Assembly: GCA_020634565.1 (NCBI GenBank)
Contig: JACKBN010000015.1
Span: 95,727-159,726 of the forward strand
DNA: 64,000 nucleotides
Source: Ardenticatenaceae bacterium
Lineage (GTDB): Bacteria; Chloroflexota; Anaerolineae; Promineifilales; Promineifilaceae
Direction: 5' to 3'
The notes below the pieces were generated by a model. That model was not told the origin of the DNA, ran no database searches, and saw only the letters and a list, made by a program, of their open reading frames with translations. The position numbers were made by a program, and so were the translations under genes. This document shows positions 25,004-34,631 of this stretch, piece by piece (position 1 is the first letter of the stretch; each line of letters begins with the position of its first letter).

Positions 25004-26413
25004 TTAAACCTTAAATTTTTGCCCTAGCTGCGGTACGGTAACGTTTTCAAATCGCTTCTCCTGGCGCAATGCATCGGCAAAGGCAAGTGAGGCTTCTTCT
25101 TCACCATGGACGATGAAGGTGTGAGACGGCCGTTTCTCAAAGTGTCCCGTCCATTCTAATAATTCAGCCCGATCAGCGTGGGCGCTGAGGCCGTTGATGG
25201 TCTCTACCTGGGCATTGAGCGAATACTCCTCGCCGAAAATGCGAATCTTGGACTGCTTTTCCACAATGCGCCGTCCCAGCGTGTGCGGCGCCTGCCAGCC
25301 GACAATAAGCACCGTATTGCGCGGATCTTCCACATTGTTCTTGAGGTGGTGCAAAATGCGACCTGCCTCGGCCATGCCACTGGCGCTAATGATAACGGCC
25401 GGTTCGCGCAAAAAGTTTAGCTCTTTGGATTCGCGCGTGGAACGTGTGTAATGCATCATCTCAAAGCCAAACGGATCGCCCTGGTGATTTTCGGCCAGGA
25501 ATTGGTGCATTTCTTCATCGTAGGCTTCGGGGTGCAGCCGGTAAATGCCGGTAGCATCTACCGCCAGCGGGCTATCTACATAGACGGGCAAATTGGGCGA
25601 AATGTCCCGTTTTTCTACCAGTTGATGCAAACGGTATACCAATTCTTGCGTACGTCCTACGGCAAAAGCGGGCACAATCAATTTGCCGCCCCGTTGGCTG
25701 GTTTCGTTGACAATTCGCTCTAATTTGTCGGTTGCTTCGTCGATATTCTCGTGGTAGCGGTTGCCGTAAGTGCTTTCGATGAGCAGCACATCCGCTTCTT
25801 TAAGGAAGGTGGGATCGCGTAAAATGGGGCGGTCGGGGCGGCCCAAATCGCCGCTAAACACGAGGCGAATATCGCGACCGGCTTCCTGGTCAGTAATGTC
25901 CAACGCCACAATGGCGGAGCCTAGAATGTGCCCGGCATCGTAGAAGGTAAGGGTGATGTTGGGGGCGATTTTATACGGCCGTTCATACCCAATTCCAATG
26001 AAATTCTTCAAACTTTCTACCGCGTCTTCAATAGTGTAGATGGGTTCAAGTGGGGGCAGGTTCTGGCGCTGGCGCTTTTTGTTAACGTACTCAATGTCAT
26101 ACTGCTGAATTTTGGCGCTGTCGCGTAGCATGATGGCGCATAAATCGCGCGTGGCGTAGGTGCAAATAATATCGCCTGTGAAGCCGCTTTTTACCAGGTT
26201 GGGAATATTGCCACTGTGATCAATGTGGGCATGGGAGAGGACTAAAATATCAACTTCGGCGGCTGTAAAAGGCAGGTTTTGGTTGCGGCTGTAGCTTTCT
26301 TTGCGTGAACCCTGATACAGCCCGCAATCCAGCAGAATCTTCAAGCCGTTCACTTCTACAAGATGCTGCGAACCGGTGACGGTACGGACCGCACCATGAA
26401 ATGTGATCTCCAT
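25004..26413 (-). CDS. Beta-CASP metallo-beta-lactamase-fold RNA nuclease
   Basis: 469 aa. Metal site HAHIDH at 61-66, DAGHILGSA, SGDLGRPDRPIL; beta-CASP motifs ESTYGNRYHE, VPAFAVGRTQEL, VDSPLAVDATGIY, SASGMAEAGRILHHL, VGWQAPHTLGR; C-terminal RMMBL part GLSAHADRAELLEW and FIVHGEEEASLAFADAL. This is the CPSF-73-like group found in bacteria and archaea, likely an RNA endo/5'-exonuclease in RNA processing. AAGGAG lies 6 nt before the ATG. Directly downstream of an RNase D-like gene, so the pair suggests an RNA-metabolism unit. Confidence 0.93.
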   Translation of the reverse strand: MEITFHGAVRTVTGSQHLVEVNGLKILLDCGLYQGSRKESYSRNQNLPFTAAEVDILVLSHAHIDHSGNIPNLVKSGFTGDIICTYATRDLCAIMLRDSAKIQQYDIEYVNKKRQRQNLPPLEPIYTIEDAVESLKNFIGIGYERPYKIAPNITLTFYDAGHILGSAIVALDITDQEAGRDIRLVFSGDLGRPDRPILRDPTFLKEADVLLIESTYGNRYHENIDEATDKLERIVNETSQRGGKLIVPAFAVGRTQELVYRLHQLVEKRDISPNLPVYVDSPLAVDATGIYRLHPEAYDEEMHQFLAENHQGDPFGFEMMHYTRSTRESKELNFLREPAVIISASGMAEAGRILHHLKNNVEDPRNTVLIVGWQAPHTLGRRIVEKQSKIRIFGEEYSLNAQVETINGLSAHADRAELLEWTGHFEKRPSHTFIVHGEEEASLAFADALRQEKRFENVTVPQLGQKFKV

Positions 26414-26454
26414 CGTTTTCTCCTTTTTATTTGTGGCCTTGCTTTTGTTAATTT

Positions 26455-27585
26455 TCAGCGTTTTCGCAGAACTGCCAATATATCTTTGGCATAGGTTTTG
26501 TGCCGCCAGGGGCCGATTTCCTTGATTTGGGCCAGTTCTGCTTCATCTTGGGGGTTTTTCAGGGCAATGGCCCACAGCGCATCTTTGCTAATGATGACGT
26601 CAGACTCGACGCCTCGTTTGCTGGCTTTGTTTTTGCGCCAGGTGTGGAGCTTGTCAAAGCGGTGCATGGCTGCTTCTGGCGGCCGTTCGGGCCGTGGCGG
26701 GAAAGGAGGATACGGGGCATTGAGGGCTTCGGCGATGGTGTTGAGCAGTTGACGGCCGTATCGGCGTGTTTGTCCAGCAGACATACCATACACATCCCGC
26801 AGCGCCGAAATGCTGGACGGTGTGGTTTGCGCCAACTCGATAAGCGTTTTGTCGTGGAAAATCTTGAATAAGGGGCGGTTGCGAGCGTGCGCTTCCCTAT
26901 CACGATAAATGGCCAGCGCTTTAAGCACAGCCTGCTGCTGCCGCGTCAAATCGTATGCGCCGCTGACGGACCAGAAATCGTAGTCAGGATCAAACGTATT
27001 ATTGCTGAGCTTAACGTGCGTTTGGTCGGCGAAGGTTTCAGCTGCTTCTTCCAGTCGCCCGGCCGCTTCCAGCTCTTTTTCCAAATGATCGCGCAGTTGA
27101 AGCAGGTGATGGGTGTCCAGTTGGGCATAGACGAGCTGTTCGGGAGATAACGGCCGTCTGCACCAGTTTGATTTTTGGTATTTTTTATCAAGCTGAATGC
27201 CAAAAACCGTTTCCAACATGCTGGCCAGACCATACCGCTGGTACCCCAAAATGCGGGCGGCCCACATCGTGTCGAATAAGTTGTGCAGCTGCCAGCCAAA
27301 CTGTCGTTTGAGCAGCATCAAATCATATTCTGCCGCGTGAAATACTTTCTCTACCGTCGGATCTTGAATGATGGCCCCCAGACCACCTGGATCTGGCACG
27401 CCCAGCGGATCGATGATGTAATCTTTTCCGGGAATCGTAATTTGAATCAGGCAGATTTCTTCGCGATACGCGTACATGCTGTTGGCTTCCAAATCGATAG
27501 CCAGCCGAGATTCTGCCTGTAATTCCTCTAAACAAAGTTGCCAATCGGACTGCGTGGTGATGAGTTTATGCGACGGTAATTTCAC
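26455..27585 (-). CDS. rnd: RNase D-like 3'-5' exonuclease with HRDC domain
   Basis: 376 aa. DEDDy exonuclease: D31/E33 (IDLEANSMYAY), D88 (FHAAEYDLML), Y153 and D157 (YAQLDTHHLL). HRDC domain around residues 205-290 (RQQQAVLKALAIYRDREAHARN, RPLFKIFHDKTLIELA) and a second helical region at 320-375. Size and order match RNase D (about 375 aa). Acts on 3' ends of tRNA precursors or other RNAs. The beta-CASP nuclease gene follows after 41 bp. Confidence 0.92.
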   Translation of the reverse strand: MKLPSHKLITTQSDWQLCLEELQAESRLAIDLEANSMYAYREEICLIQITIPGKDYIIDPLGVPDPGGLGAIIQDPTVEKVFHAAEYDLMLLKRQFGWQLHNLFDTMWAARILGYQRYGLASMLETVFGIQLDKKYQKSNWCRRPLSPEQLVYAQLDTHHLLQLRDHLEKELEAAGRLEEAAETFADQTHVKLSNNTFDPDYDFWSVSGAYDLTRQQQAVLKALAIYRDREAHARNRPLFKIFHDKTLIELAQTTPSSISALRDVYGMSAGQTRRYGRQLLNTIAEALNAPYPPFPPRPERPPEAAMHRFDKLHTWRKNKASKRGVESDVIISKDALWAIALKNPQDEAELAQIKEIGPWRHKTYAKDILAVLRKR

Positions 27586-27729
27586 AAATGATGCTCCATC
27601 AATGGGTTCTATGGAAGTGACCCCATTATAACATTTGGGTCAAGATAGCGGAGCCTGACTTTTGCTGCTTGCTCATTTTTTGCGGAGAAGTAGTTGGATG
27701 ACAATGGGTGTTTGGTAAATGCTGCCTGT

Positions 27730-28698
27730 TTACTCGTGGTTGTGGTGTAAAACGGCCGTTTCATACCATGCCCAAAACCGCCGTACCCCTTCATCTACGG
27801 AGACCTGCGGATTGTAGTCGAGCAGCCGACGCGCCTTGCTGATGTCCGCCTGATTCTTCACGAAGTCGGCAGCCAGCCGCGGTTTGTTGACCACGTTGGC
27901 TGGTCGTCCACCCAGCGCCTCGATTTTTTGCACGAATTCTTTTAGCAGTGTCGGTTCACCTCGGCCCAAATTGATGATTTCGTAGCCCAACGGCCGTTCC
28001 AGAGCCGCGATCACGCCATCGGTAATATCTTCTACAAACGTCCAGTCGCGGTACATTTGGCCGCCATCGTACAGCGGAATTTCCTTCCCCTTGGCCACAC
28101 TTTCGGCCACGAGATAAGCCATCATGTCGGGACGGCCGTTTGGCCCATAAACCGTGAAGAAGCGAACGGCCGTGTAATTCAGTCCGTAGAGATGGTGATA
28201 GGCGTGCCCCAACATTTCGGCGGCCCGTTTGGCAGCGGCGTAAGGCTGCAACGGGCGATCGCATGGGTCCGTTTCTACAAAGGGAATTTGGGTGGTGTTG
28301 CCATACACCGACGAAGTCGAAGCCATGACAAAGTTTTGCACGCTGTTCGCAGCCCGCGCGGCGTCCATCAGATTTTGCGTGCCGTTCAGGTTCACCTGCA
28401 CGTACAAATCCGGATGCAGGACGGCGTTGCGCACGCCCGCCATCGCCGCCAGATGCGCCACGGCGTCAAACTTTTCTGCCTCGAATAGATCAAACATCGC
28501 CTGCCGCTGGCGAATATCTTCTTCTACCATGCGGAAGTTGGTGTAGGCGTTCAGGCGTGTTTCGTTGGCCCGCTTTTTGGCGGGGTCGTAGTAGTCGTTG
28601 AAATTGTCCAGCCCCACGACGCTGTCGCCTCGTTTGGCTAATTTTTCGGCAAGATTACTACCAATGAATCCGGCGGCGCCGGTGACTAGAATTTTCAT
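27730..28698 (-). CDS. NAD-dependent nucleotide-sugar epimerase (UDP-glucuronate 4-epimerase-like)
   Basis: 322 aa extended SDR. NAD motif VTGAAGFIGSNLAEKL, LDNFNDYYDPAKKRAN (typical of the UDP-glucuronate 4-epimerase group), HLAAMAGVRNAV, STSSVYGNT, catalytic YAAAKRAAE (Tyr-X3-Lys), VRFFTVYGPNGRPDMM, YDGGQMYRDWTFVEDI. It probably interconverts UDP-hexuronic acids or UDP-hexoses for envelope polysaccharide. Substrate assignment is by motif only. ACGGCCGT occurs five times inside or at its edges. Confidence 0.88.
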   Translation of the reverse strand: MKILVTGAAGFIGSNLAEKLAKRGDSVVGLDNFNDYYDPAKKRANETRLNAYTNFRMVEEDIRQRQAMFDLFEAEKFDAVAHLAAMAGVRNAVLHPDLYVQVNLNGTQNLMDAARAANSVQNFVMASTSSVYGNTTQIPFVETDPCDRPLQPYAAAKRAAEMLGHAYHHLYGLNYTAVRFFTVYGPNGRPDMMAYLVAESVAKGKEIPLYDGGQMYRDWTFVEDITDGVIAALERPLGYEIINLGRGEPTLLKEFVQKIEALGGRPANVVNKPRLAADFVKNQADISKARRLLDYNPQVSVDEGVRRFWAWYETAVLHHNHE

Positions 28699-28719
28699 AG
28701 ATTTTCTTTTGTGAATCGG

Positions 28720-28797
28720 ACCCCCTCCCTAGCCCTCCCCCTGCAAGGGGGCGGGAACGGCTCCCTCTCCCTCACAGGGAGAGGGTTGGGGTGAGGG
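28720..28797. repeat. C/G-rich double-hairpin intergenic repeat
   Basis: CCCTCCCCCTGCAAGGGGGCG followed by a perfect 10-bp stem CCCTCTCCCT/AGGGAGAGGG (28763-28772 with 28776-28785, 3-nt loop) and GTTGGGGTGAGGG. The word pattern resembles a dispersed element known from many bacterial genomes. It lies between the stop of recJ and the start of the epimerase gene. Confidence 0.65.
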
Positions 28798-30522
28798 TTA
28801 AAATTGCGACGGCCGTATATCCTGCACCATCAACTGTAAATTACGATTGCCGCGCCACTCGTTGACGCTGATGCTGTATACCAGATCGATTGTTTGTGGC
28901 AGATGGCTAGCCCATTCGCCCTGCCGGAAGGCGATCGCGCCGATTTCACGGTAGCCATTCAGGCTGTCGGCAGAGAGCGTGAGCTGCAAATGAGCCCCGC
29001 TTTGCCCCACGGCGCGATGGTGAACCACCTCCACGCCTCGGCTCAAAAAGACCGGCTGCGGATTGGCGGCACCGGTTGGTTCCAGCTGCTGCAAATGCTC
29101 AAACAGCGCCCAATCCACATCCTCCAGCGCAATTTCAGTGTCGATGGAAAGCGTGGGAACCAGCTCCACATCTTGCAGCTTGCGCTCCGCCACGGCGGTG
29201 ATGCGGCTCAAAAATTCAGGCAGATTGGTGTTGCGCACGGTAAAACCAGCGGCCTGGGCATGGCCACCGTGGCGCACCAGCAAATCGGCCACCTCATCCA
29301 GCGCGTCGGTGATATGAAACTGGTCAATCGAGCGGCAGGAACCCCGACTTTCTTCTTCGCCCTGCTCCATGACGATGGCCGGGCGGTAATGTTTTTCAGC
29401 CAGGCGGCTGGCGACCAGTCCCACCACGCCGGAGACAAACTTTTCGTCGGCAGCAATCAGGATGGGAGCATCCGGTTCCACCATGCCTTCCGCCAACTCA
29501 CTCAATTCGGCGGTAAGCTTTTGGCGCTGACGGTTCAGCCGGTCCAGCTCATCGGCGAAGCGGTTGGCGTCGAGGCTGTTGTTGGCGGCCAGCAGCTTGG
29601 CGGCGCTGTAGGCGTGGGCTAATCGACCAGCGGCGTTGATGCGCGGGCCAATGCCAAAGGCGATCGATTCGGCCGTGAGGCTGCCGGGGGTGAGGCGGGC
29701 AGCGCGGGCCAGGGCGGCAATGCCTGCCCGCTTGGAGTTGTTAAGCGATTTCAGCCCGTCGATGACCAGCTTGCGGTTTTCTTTAAGCAGTGGAGCCAAA
29801 TCGGCGACGGTGCCGATAGCGACCAAATCGAGCAGATCGGCTTCGTCGAACGTGGCGCGGTCGGGGCGGGATTGCTTGAGCGCCTGCGCCAGCTTAAAGG
29901 CGATGCCTACACCTGCTAGCATATCGTCGGGATACTCGGAATCGGGGCGCTTGGGGTTGATTACGGCCGTTCCCGGCGGCATCTTCGGTCCCAAACTGTG
30001 ATGATCGGTGATGATCATCTCCAGACCAATCTGGTTGGCATGTTCCACTTCAAACACAGAGCGAATGCCGCAATCGACGGTGATGACGAGGTTGGCGCCT
30101 TTTTCTTTGAGTTCGGTGAGGGCTTCCACGTTGAGGCCGTACCCTTCATCTACGCGGTCGGGGATATACGGCCGTACCAAATTTCGATCTGCCCCCAAGC
30201 CGCGCAGCGCCTGCGTCAGCAGCACGGTGCTGGTCACGCCGTCCGCATCAAAATCGCCGTAAACGATGATCATTTCCTCGTTATCGATGGCCTGCTCAAT
30301 GCGGGCCACCGCTTTGTCCATGTCTGGCAGCAAAAAGGGGTCCGTTGATTCCAGGTAATGCCCTTCCAAAAACGCCTGAATATCACCCGGATTGATGATG
30401 CCCCGGTTGTACAAAACCTGAAGCATGACGGGGTGAATGTGGCTAAATTTTTCTTGAATGTGGTCGGGCACGCGGGGCGCAACCTGCCAGATGTTTTTAC
30501 GCAATGTTGTGGGTCGATTCAT
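28798..30522 (-). CDS. recJ: Single-stranded-DNA-specific 5'-3' exonuclease RecJ
   Basis: 574 aa. DHH motifs: GDFDADG at 89-95, VDCGI at 149-153, TDHH at 172-175, plus NPKRPDSEYP and AGVGIAFKLAQAL. DHHA1 domain with INAAGRLAHA and RHGGHAQAAGFTV, and a C-terminal OB-fold (LTLSADSLNGYREIGAIAF). Length matches bacterial RecJ. Functions in RecFOR recombination, mismatch and base excision repair. Its downstream neighbour is separated by the repeat at 28720. Confidence 0.95.
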   Translation of the reverse strand: MNRPTTLRKNIWQVAPRVPDHIQEKFSHIHPVMLQVLYNRGIINPGDIQAFLEGHYLESTDPFLLPDMDKAVARIEQAIDNEEMIIVYGDFDADGVTSTVLLTQALRGLGADRNLVRPYIPDRVDEGYGLNVEALTELKEKGANLVITVDCGIRSVFEVEHANQIGLEMIITDHHSLGPKMPPGTAVINPKRPDSEYPDDMLAGVGIAFKLAQALKQSRPDRATFDEADLLDLVAIGTVADLAPLLKENRKLVIDGLKSLNNSKRAGIAALARAARLTPGSLTAESIAFGIGPRINAAGRLAHAYSAAKLLAANNSLDANRFADELDRLNRQRQKLTAELSELAEGMVEPDAPILIAADEKFVSGVVGLVASRLAEKHYRPAIVMEQGEEESRGSCRSIDQFHITDALDEVADLLVRHGGHAQAAGFTVRNTNLPEFLSRITAVAERKLQDVELVPTLSIDTEIALEDVDWALFEHLQQLEPTGAANPQPVFLSRGVEVVHHRAVGQSGAHLQLTLSADSLNGYREIGAIAFRQGEWASHLPQTIDLVYSISVNEWRGNRNLQLMVQDIRPSQF

Positions 30523-30674
30523 AGCCCAAATGGTAACACGGAGCGGGGGGGCTTGCCAGTGTGTCAGTTGGTAACCAGTGAACGGTAAGCGGCAATAGGC
30601 GTAGGCAGATTGATACGCTCAACGGACATGTGGCATCTGAACTTCACTAATTATCTTGTCATACTTTCGCAGTT

Positions 30675-31757
30675 TTAGCGATATTCCCCAATGGGAATAT
30701 ACCCGCTTGAAAAAACGACCATTTGGCCAGCTTTTGAAAGCAACCAATCGCGTAAAAGCGTTGCAGTACTATCCTCTCCCTCATCACTTCTGATAACAAC
30801 ATATACCTCTGAAGTAAAGGGATAGCTTCTGTCTGAAATAGTTAAGGTGGTGGGCTCAATCCCGTTAATACCGATAAATTCTATGTTATCATTCGAGACC
30901 ATATACTTCGCATAGAAATGCACGGTGTAGCCTATACCGTAAACATCACCACTATGATTAAGGTTCGGTTCAGCTCCAATAGCTGTAAAAGGCCCACCCA
31001 TGGAATCTAGAATCATGTCTGGTGAATCTATCATTGGCGTACCTTGCATGACAAAGTCATTCATTAATTCCTGGCTTCCAGAGTTTTCGTTTCGTTGATA
31101 AGCATTAATGGGGTTGTCTGTCCAGCCTAATTCTTGCCAATTTGTTAGTTCGCCCGAATAAATTGCGCGTATTAGATCTGTAGTAAGATCATCAATTGGG
31201 TTTTGTCGATTGACCATGAAAACGAAAGCATCTAGGGCAACGGGGCGCACATCTAATTCAATCTCCATTTCTTGGGCTAAATTTAGTTCATCTTCGGATG
31301 GTTTTCTGGCAACCAGAATTATTTCAGCCTGATTATTGATGAGCGAAAGATAGGCGTCATGGGTACCCGTGGCTACGACGTGATCATAATAAAACTGATT
31401 GAATTCTCCTAAATCAGACATATCTAAATTATTGGCCAAATAGATACTGTTATAATTTATCGCCCAATGAGATTCGATACCAAATATATGGTGCATAACC
31501 TTTTCCCAGAGTGGTATGGCAGATGTTGAACTGGCAATCATGGGAAAGGAATAAGCTATTTCTTCCATTCCTTTTTCGATTTCATACTGCGCGTAATTCG
31601 CAGTTGGTGTGATGGTAGGTGGTTGTGTGGATTGCGTGGGCGTTAAAATTGGTTTTGGTATTTGAATCGCTGTTTGTGGTGTTTCATTGCTTGGTGCCGC
31701 TGTTTTACAGGCTACCAATAATATGAATAAGAATGCCAAGAAAGAGTTTCTTTTCAT
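30675..31757 (-). CDS. PstS-like substrate-binding lipoprotein
   Basis: 360 aa. Signal peptide with lipobox LLVACK, then a Thr/Pro-rich linker (residues 20-55) typical of surface-anchored proteins. The binding fold carries IRAIYSGELTNWQELGW, RNENSGSQELMNDFVM and GYTVHFYAKYMV, as in phosphate-binding PstS. No pstCAB genes are adjacent, so it may be an orphan binding protein or a phosphate sensor. GGGAG precedes the ATG. The 152-bp gap to recJ (30523-30674) shows nothing recognisable. Confidence 0.83.
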   Translation of the reverse strand: MKRNSFLAFLFILLVACKTAAPSNETPQTAIQIPKPILTPTQSTQPPTITPTANYAQYEIEKGMEEIAYSFPMIASSTSAIPLWEKVMHHIFGIESHWAINYNSIYLANNLDMSDLGEFNQFYYDHVVATGTHDAYLSLINNQAEIILVARKPSEDELNLAQEMEIELDVRPVALDAFVFMVNRQNPIDDLTTDLIRAIYSGELTNWQELGWTDNPINAYQRNENSGSQELMNDFVMQGTPMIDSPDMILDSMGGPFTAIGAEPNLNHSGDVYGIGYTVHFYAKYMVSNDNIEFIGINGIEPTTLTISDRSYPFTSEVYVVIRSDEGEDSTATLLRDWLLSKAGQMVVFSSGYIPIGEYR

Positions 31758-31868
31758 GAGTTTGCTCCCTTTTGATGAATGCTCATGATCGTGTGTATTG
31801 GGTAATTATAATGCCAGATAATAAAACCCCTCTTATCGAAGCCCTTTCTAATCTATTACGGGGTGTGA

Positions 31869-33032
31869 TTAGATTTTGTGTAACGGCCGAGCTCTGTGAG
31901 GAAAAATCCACCGATGGTCTTGCCACGGCTGTCTCTTTTGGATACGCCTATGTATCTTGTCAGCCAGCTTTTCTAAATTCTCAACATCTGCTTCCGTCAC
32001 ACGCTGAGATGGAGGGGTTTCTGCCTTTGGCAGCAGACGACTCGCCTGTTTTGTAGTCAGATAATGGGCCTGAATCGCTTGCCAAGAAGCAGACCAGCGC
32101 TGGTTACAGATGGCCATACGCAAGGCCAGCATGGGATTGAGACTTTCAGCGGCCCAGCGCATCCCTGCCTGTTTCATCCGCCGTTGCATCACCACCTTAT
32201 GCCCAGACTCCACCATCCCGGACCCAATGGGAATCCCGTTTTTCCTGAAATGCGGATAATCAATCATCGTTTGACGCCGCTCAAGATAACGGATGGCGGC
32301 TTCCATTTCATCAGCTGCTGGGTGGGTTTGGTTTTGCGTCCAGAGGAAACGCAACTCATTCAGCGTCCGTTGCGGCGCTTTGGTGCCTAACTGTTTAGAC
32401 ATTTTGGGATACCATTGTTGGAAACGGTCACTTTCTGCCCCATAGAGGGCTTTGCCGACCATGGCTACATACCCTTGGGCATGGGCAAAATTAATCACCC
32501 GTGTCGCGGTTGGGCAGTGGTAGTCGATAAAGGCCTGTATCCAGACAGCGCCATCATTAACCGCAACAACCTTTTCCGCATGCTCCCCACCCCGTCGATG
32601 CCACTCTACAATCGCCTTGTCGCTAAACTGTTCTGCCTTATCTGCACTCGAAAAGTAACTCACCTTTTCTGTCCGGGTCACCACTTCCTGGCGCTTGAGG
32701 TCCCATTTTGTCTCGAATTCACCGAACGCCACTGTCTTTATCTCGCGCCACTCCCCATTTTTCAGCTGCACCATCGCCCCATCGACACTCAACAGGAGCT
32801 GTTTGGGGGCTGCCTTGGCGGTGGGTGCTTCTTTTTGCAGCCGTTTCATTTCTTTTTCAATCAGGTGGTCGGCGATGCGCCCGGCGCGCATGGTGATTTC
32901 GCGAACGCTGCCCACTGAGATATCGATGCCCCACATCATTGCTAACTCTTCTTGAGCTTCTGAATAGGGTAACCGGCTCCCTAATCTTGCCACAGCTTCT
33001 TGCACTTGGGGCGTGTAGGCCCCTCGCATCAA
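31869..33032 (-). pseudogene. ISKra4-family transposase, C-terminal part (frameshifted)
   Basis: Catalytic part of the transposase: YTPQVQEAVARLGSRLPYSEAQ, LLLSVDGAMVQLKNGEW, VVAVNDGAVWIQAFI, RVINFAHAQGYVAM, NGIPIGSGMVESGHKVVMQRRMK. It is in the +1 frame relative to the N-terminal part at 33043-33357. Without the shift the joint would read ...LFPLDEKLGLMRGAYTPQ, the normal family sequence. An extra base in the run of five C (or five T) just before 33040 explains the break. Either decayed, a homopolymer sequencing error, or recoded. Confidence 0.85.
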
Positions 33033-33042
33033 GCCCAGTTTT

Positions 33043-33357
33043 TCATCCAGGGGGAAAAAGCGTCATGCCACATTCATGACACCTCATTTGCTCCCTAACA
33101 ATTGTCACCTTATCGCCATTTTTGGTTCGTAAGATTCGCTTTTTCTGCCCATTTTTCATCATGGTCTGGTCACAATTTGGACATACCACCCTGGCTTCCG
33201 GGTTCTCCCCTTCTCTAGCCATTTGTTCGAGCAATTGCTGCCGAATACCGGCTAACTCAGCGTCAATCGCTTCTTCCATCTGTGTCAAATCTGCATCTCT
33301 GTTTGCTGCTTCCCACTGGTTCAATCTGTTGAGCATTTCATCGAGTTCTTTTTTCAT
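33043..33357 (-). pseudogene. ISKra4-family transposase, N-terminal zinc-finger part
   Basis: 104 codons before a premature stop: helical start MKKELDEMLNRLNQW, then two Cys pairs (VVCPNCDQTM and RCHECGMTLFPPG). In intact relatives the second pair is followed directly by the segment now in the other frame (see 31869-33032). Confidence 0.83.
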
Positions 33358-33420
33358 CCCCCCATTTTCTGCTGCTACCTGCCATTACACAACTTTTCAT
33401 CACACCCTCTATTAAGTCAT

Positions 33421-34614
33421 TATAAAAAAGGTTCTTACACAAATTGAAGTTGAGAATCATCAAGCCCAAGAAGGGAACTAAACCGAGCAATCGGGTACAG
33501 TTCAAACCAATTAACTACCGCTTCGGCCAAGGCAGTAACAGAGTCATAAAACTTGTTTCTTGTGACCTGATGGCGCATGACCCGCCATAAACGCTCAATC
33601 AAATTGAGATGAGGCGAATAGGTGGGTAAAAACACAAGTTCAAGCTGCTCAGCATGGTCTTGACAAAATTGTGCCACTTTGGACGTTGTGTGGGCCGAAG
33701 CATTATCTAACACAACAAATAAAAAATGTTGTGGATAGGTGTTCATTAACAACTGCAAATGATTGACGAGTTCCAAATGGCGTTTGTGCGCATGAATGGA
33801 GTAAACGCCTTCGCCAGAAGGGAAAGCCAATGAACCAAACAAAGCCAGCCAGGGATTTTCAAGTCCGGGCGTATCGACTTTCAATTGCCTGCCTTGCGGC
33901 GAGTAGGTGTGACCAATCTCTGGACACCAATGCAGGTCTGTGCTGTCTAGGTAAAAAAGTAGCGCAGGTTTTGCGCCATCGGGTGGAGGGCGCGTTGCTT
34001 CTCCAGAGGTGAGGCTGTTGTTTTGTGCTTTTTCTTTCAGTGCTTCAACCCGCTGCCGCTTAACGACATAGAGTGGGTCGGGTGACTTGATACGTGCTTT
34101 GGCTCTTTTCCACTTGATGCCTGCTCGCTTGAGCATGTGTGAAACGGAGGCTTGACTCACTTCCACCTCTTCGTACATGGCAAGATACACTGCCATCAGG
34201 GCTTGTGTCCAATTTTGAGCACCTGTCTCTAGTTTCTCAAAGTCGCTTGGGGCTTGCCCCAGCAGTTCAAGCCATTTGGCTTCATCCCATTCGAGCATTA
34301 ACGGCCGTCCTCGACCATGGCTTGCCTGCAGCCGCACGAGGCCACCCTCGTTGTACCGTTTGATATAAGTCCGGACCACTGCTTGGCTCAAATCGAAAAT
34401 GGCAGCGATTTCTGGCACAGAACGACCTTGATTCGATAACGCTATCGTTTTGAGTCGCCGATACCATTTTTTATCGTTCGTCTTTTTCATCGCTTGCTCA
34501 AGTTCTTGCTGCCCTTGCTCATCAACATTTGCATAAATCATGGCTTTCTCCTCTGCTTTTTGAGGAAATTGTTCCATGATTTCTCTATTCAAAAGTGACA
34601 AAACCTTTTTTATA
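33421..34614 (-). mobile_element. IS630-like insertion sequence
   Basis: Inverted repeats TATAAAAAAGGTT at 33421-33433 and complement at 34602-34614. The outer TA on each side is the expected IS630/Tc1 target duplication. The element proper is about 1.19 kb with one full-length transposase gene. It lies 13 bp from the right end of the ISKra4-like element. Confidence 0.88.
33435..34541 (-). CDS. IS630-family transposase, apparently intact
   Basis: 368 aa. An N-terminal helix-turn-helix pair (KTIALSNQGRSVPEIAAIFDLSQ, VVRTYIKRYNEGG) and a winged region (VSHMLKRAGIKWKRAKAR) precede the DDE catalytic domain: D in FYLDSTDLHWCPE, D in FVVLDNASAHTT and E in TYSPHLNLIERLWRVM. GAGGAG lies 6 nt before the ATG at 34541; the frame continues upstream to TTG 34601, with ATG 34577 as an alternative start. 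No internal stop, so the element may be active. It contains one ACGGCCGT copy near 34303. Confidence 0.92.
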   Translation of the reverse strand: MIYANVDEQGQQELEQAMKKTNDKKWYRRLKTIALSNQGRSVPEIAAIFDLSQAVVRTYIKRYNEGGLVRLQASHGRGRPLMLEWDEAKWLELLGQAPSDFEKLETGAQNWTQALMAVYLAMYEEVEVSQASVSHMLKRAGIKWKRAKARIKSPDPLYVVKRQRVEALKEKAQNNSLTSGEATRPPPDGAKPALLFYLDSTDLHWCPEIGHTYSPQGRQLKVDTPGLENPWLALFGSLAFPSGEGVYSIHAHKRHLELVNHLQLLMNTYPQHFLFVVLDNASAHTTSKVAQFCQDHAEQLELVFLPTYSPHLNLIERLWRVMRHQVTRNKFYDSVTALAEAVVNWFELYPIARFSSLLGLDDSQLQFV

Positions 34615-34631
34615 AATACTTACGTGAATTG

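Larger units (their letters stand above)
31859..33407 (-). mobile_element. ISKra4-like insertion sequence
   Basis: About 1.55 kb. Terminal inverted repeats: left 31861-31883 (GGGTGTGATT start, TTGTGTAA end) and right 33385-33407, matching at 19 of 23 positions. Flanked by a 7-bp direct repeat TCTATTA (31852-31858 and 33408-33414), taken as target duplication. The left end has two extra bases (CG) outside the repeat. The transposase gene is split by a frameshift. Confidence 0.85.
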
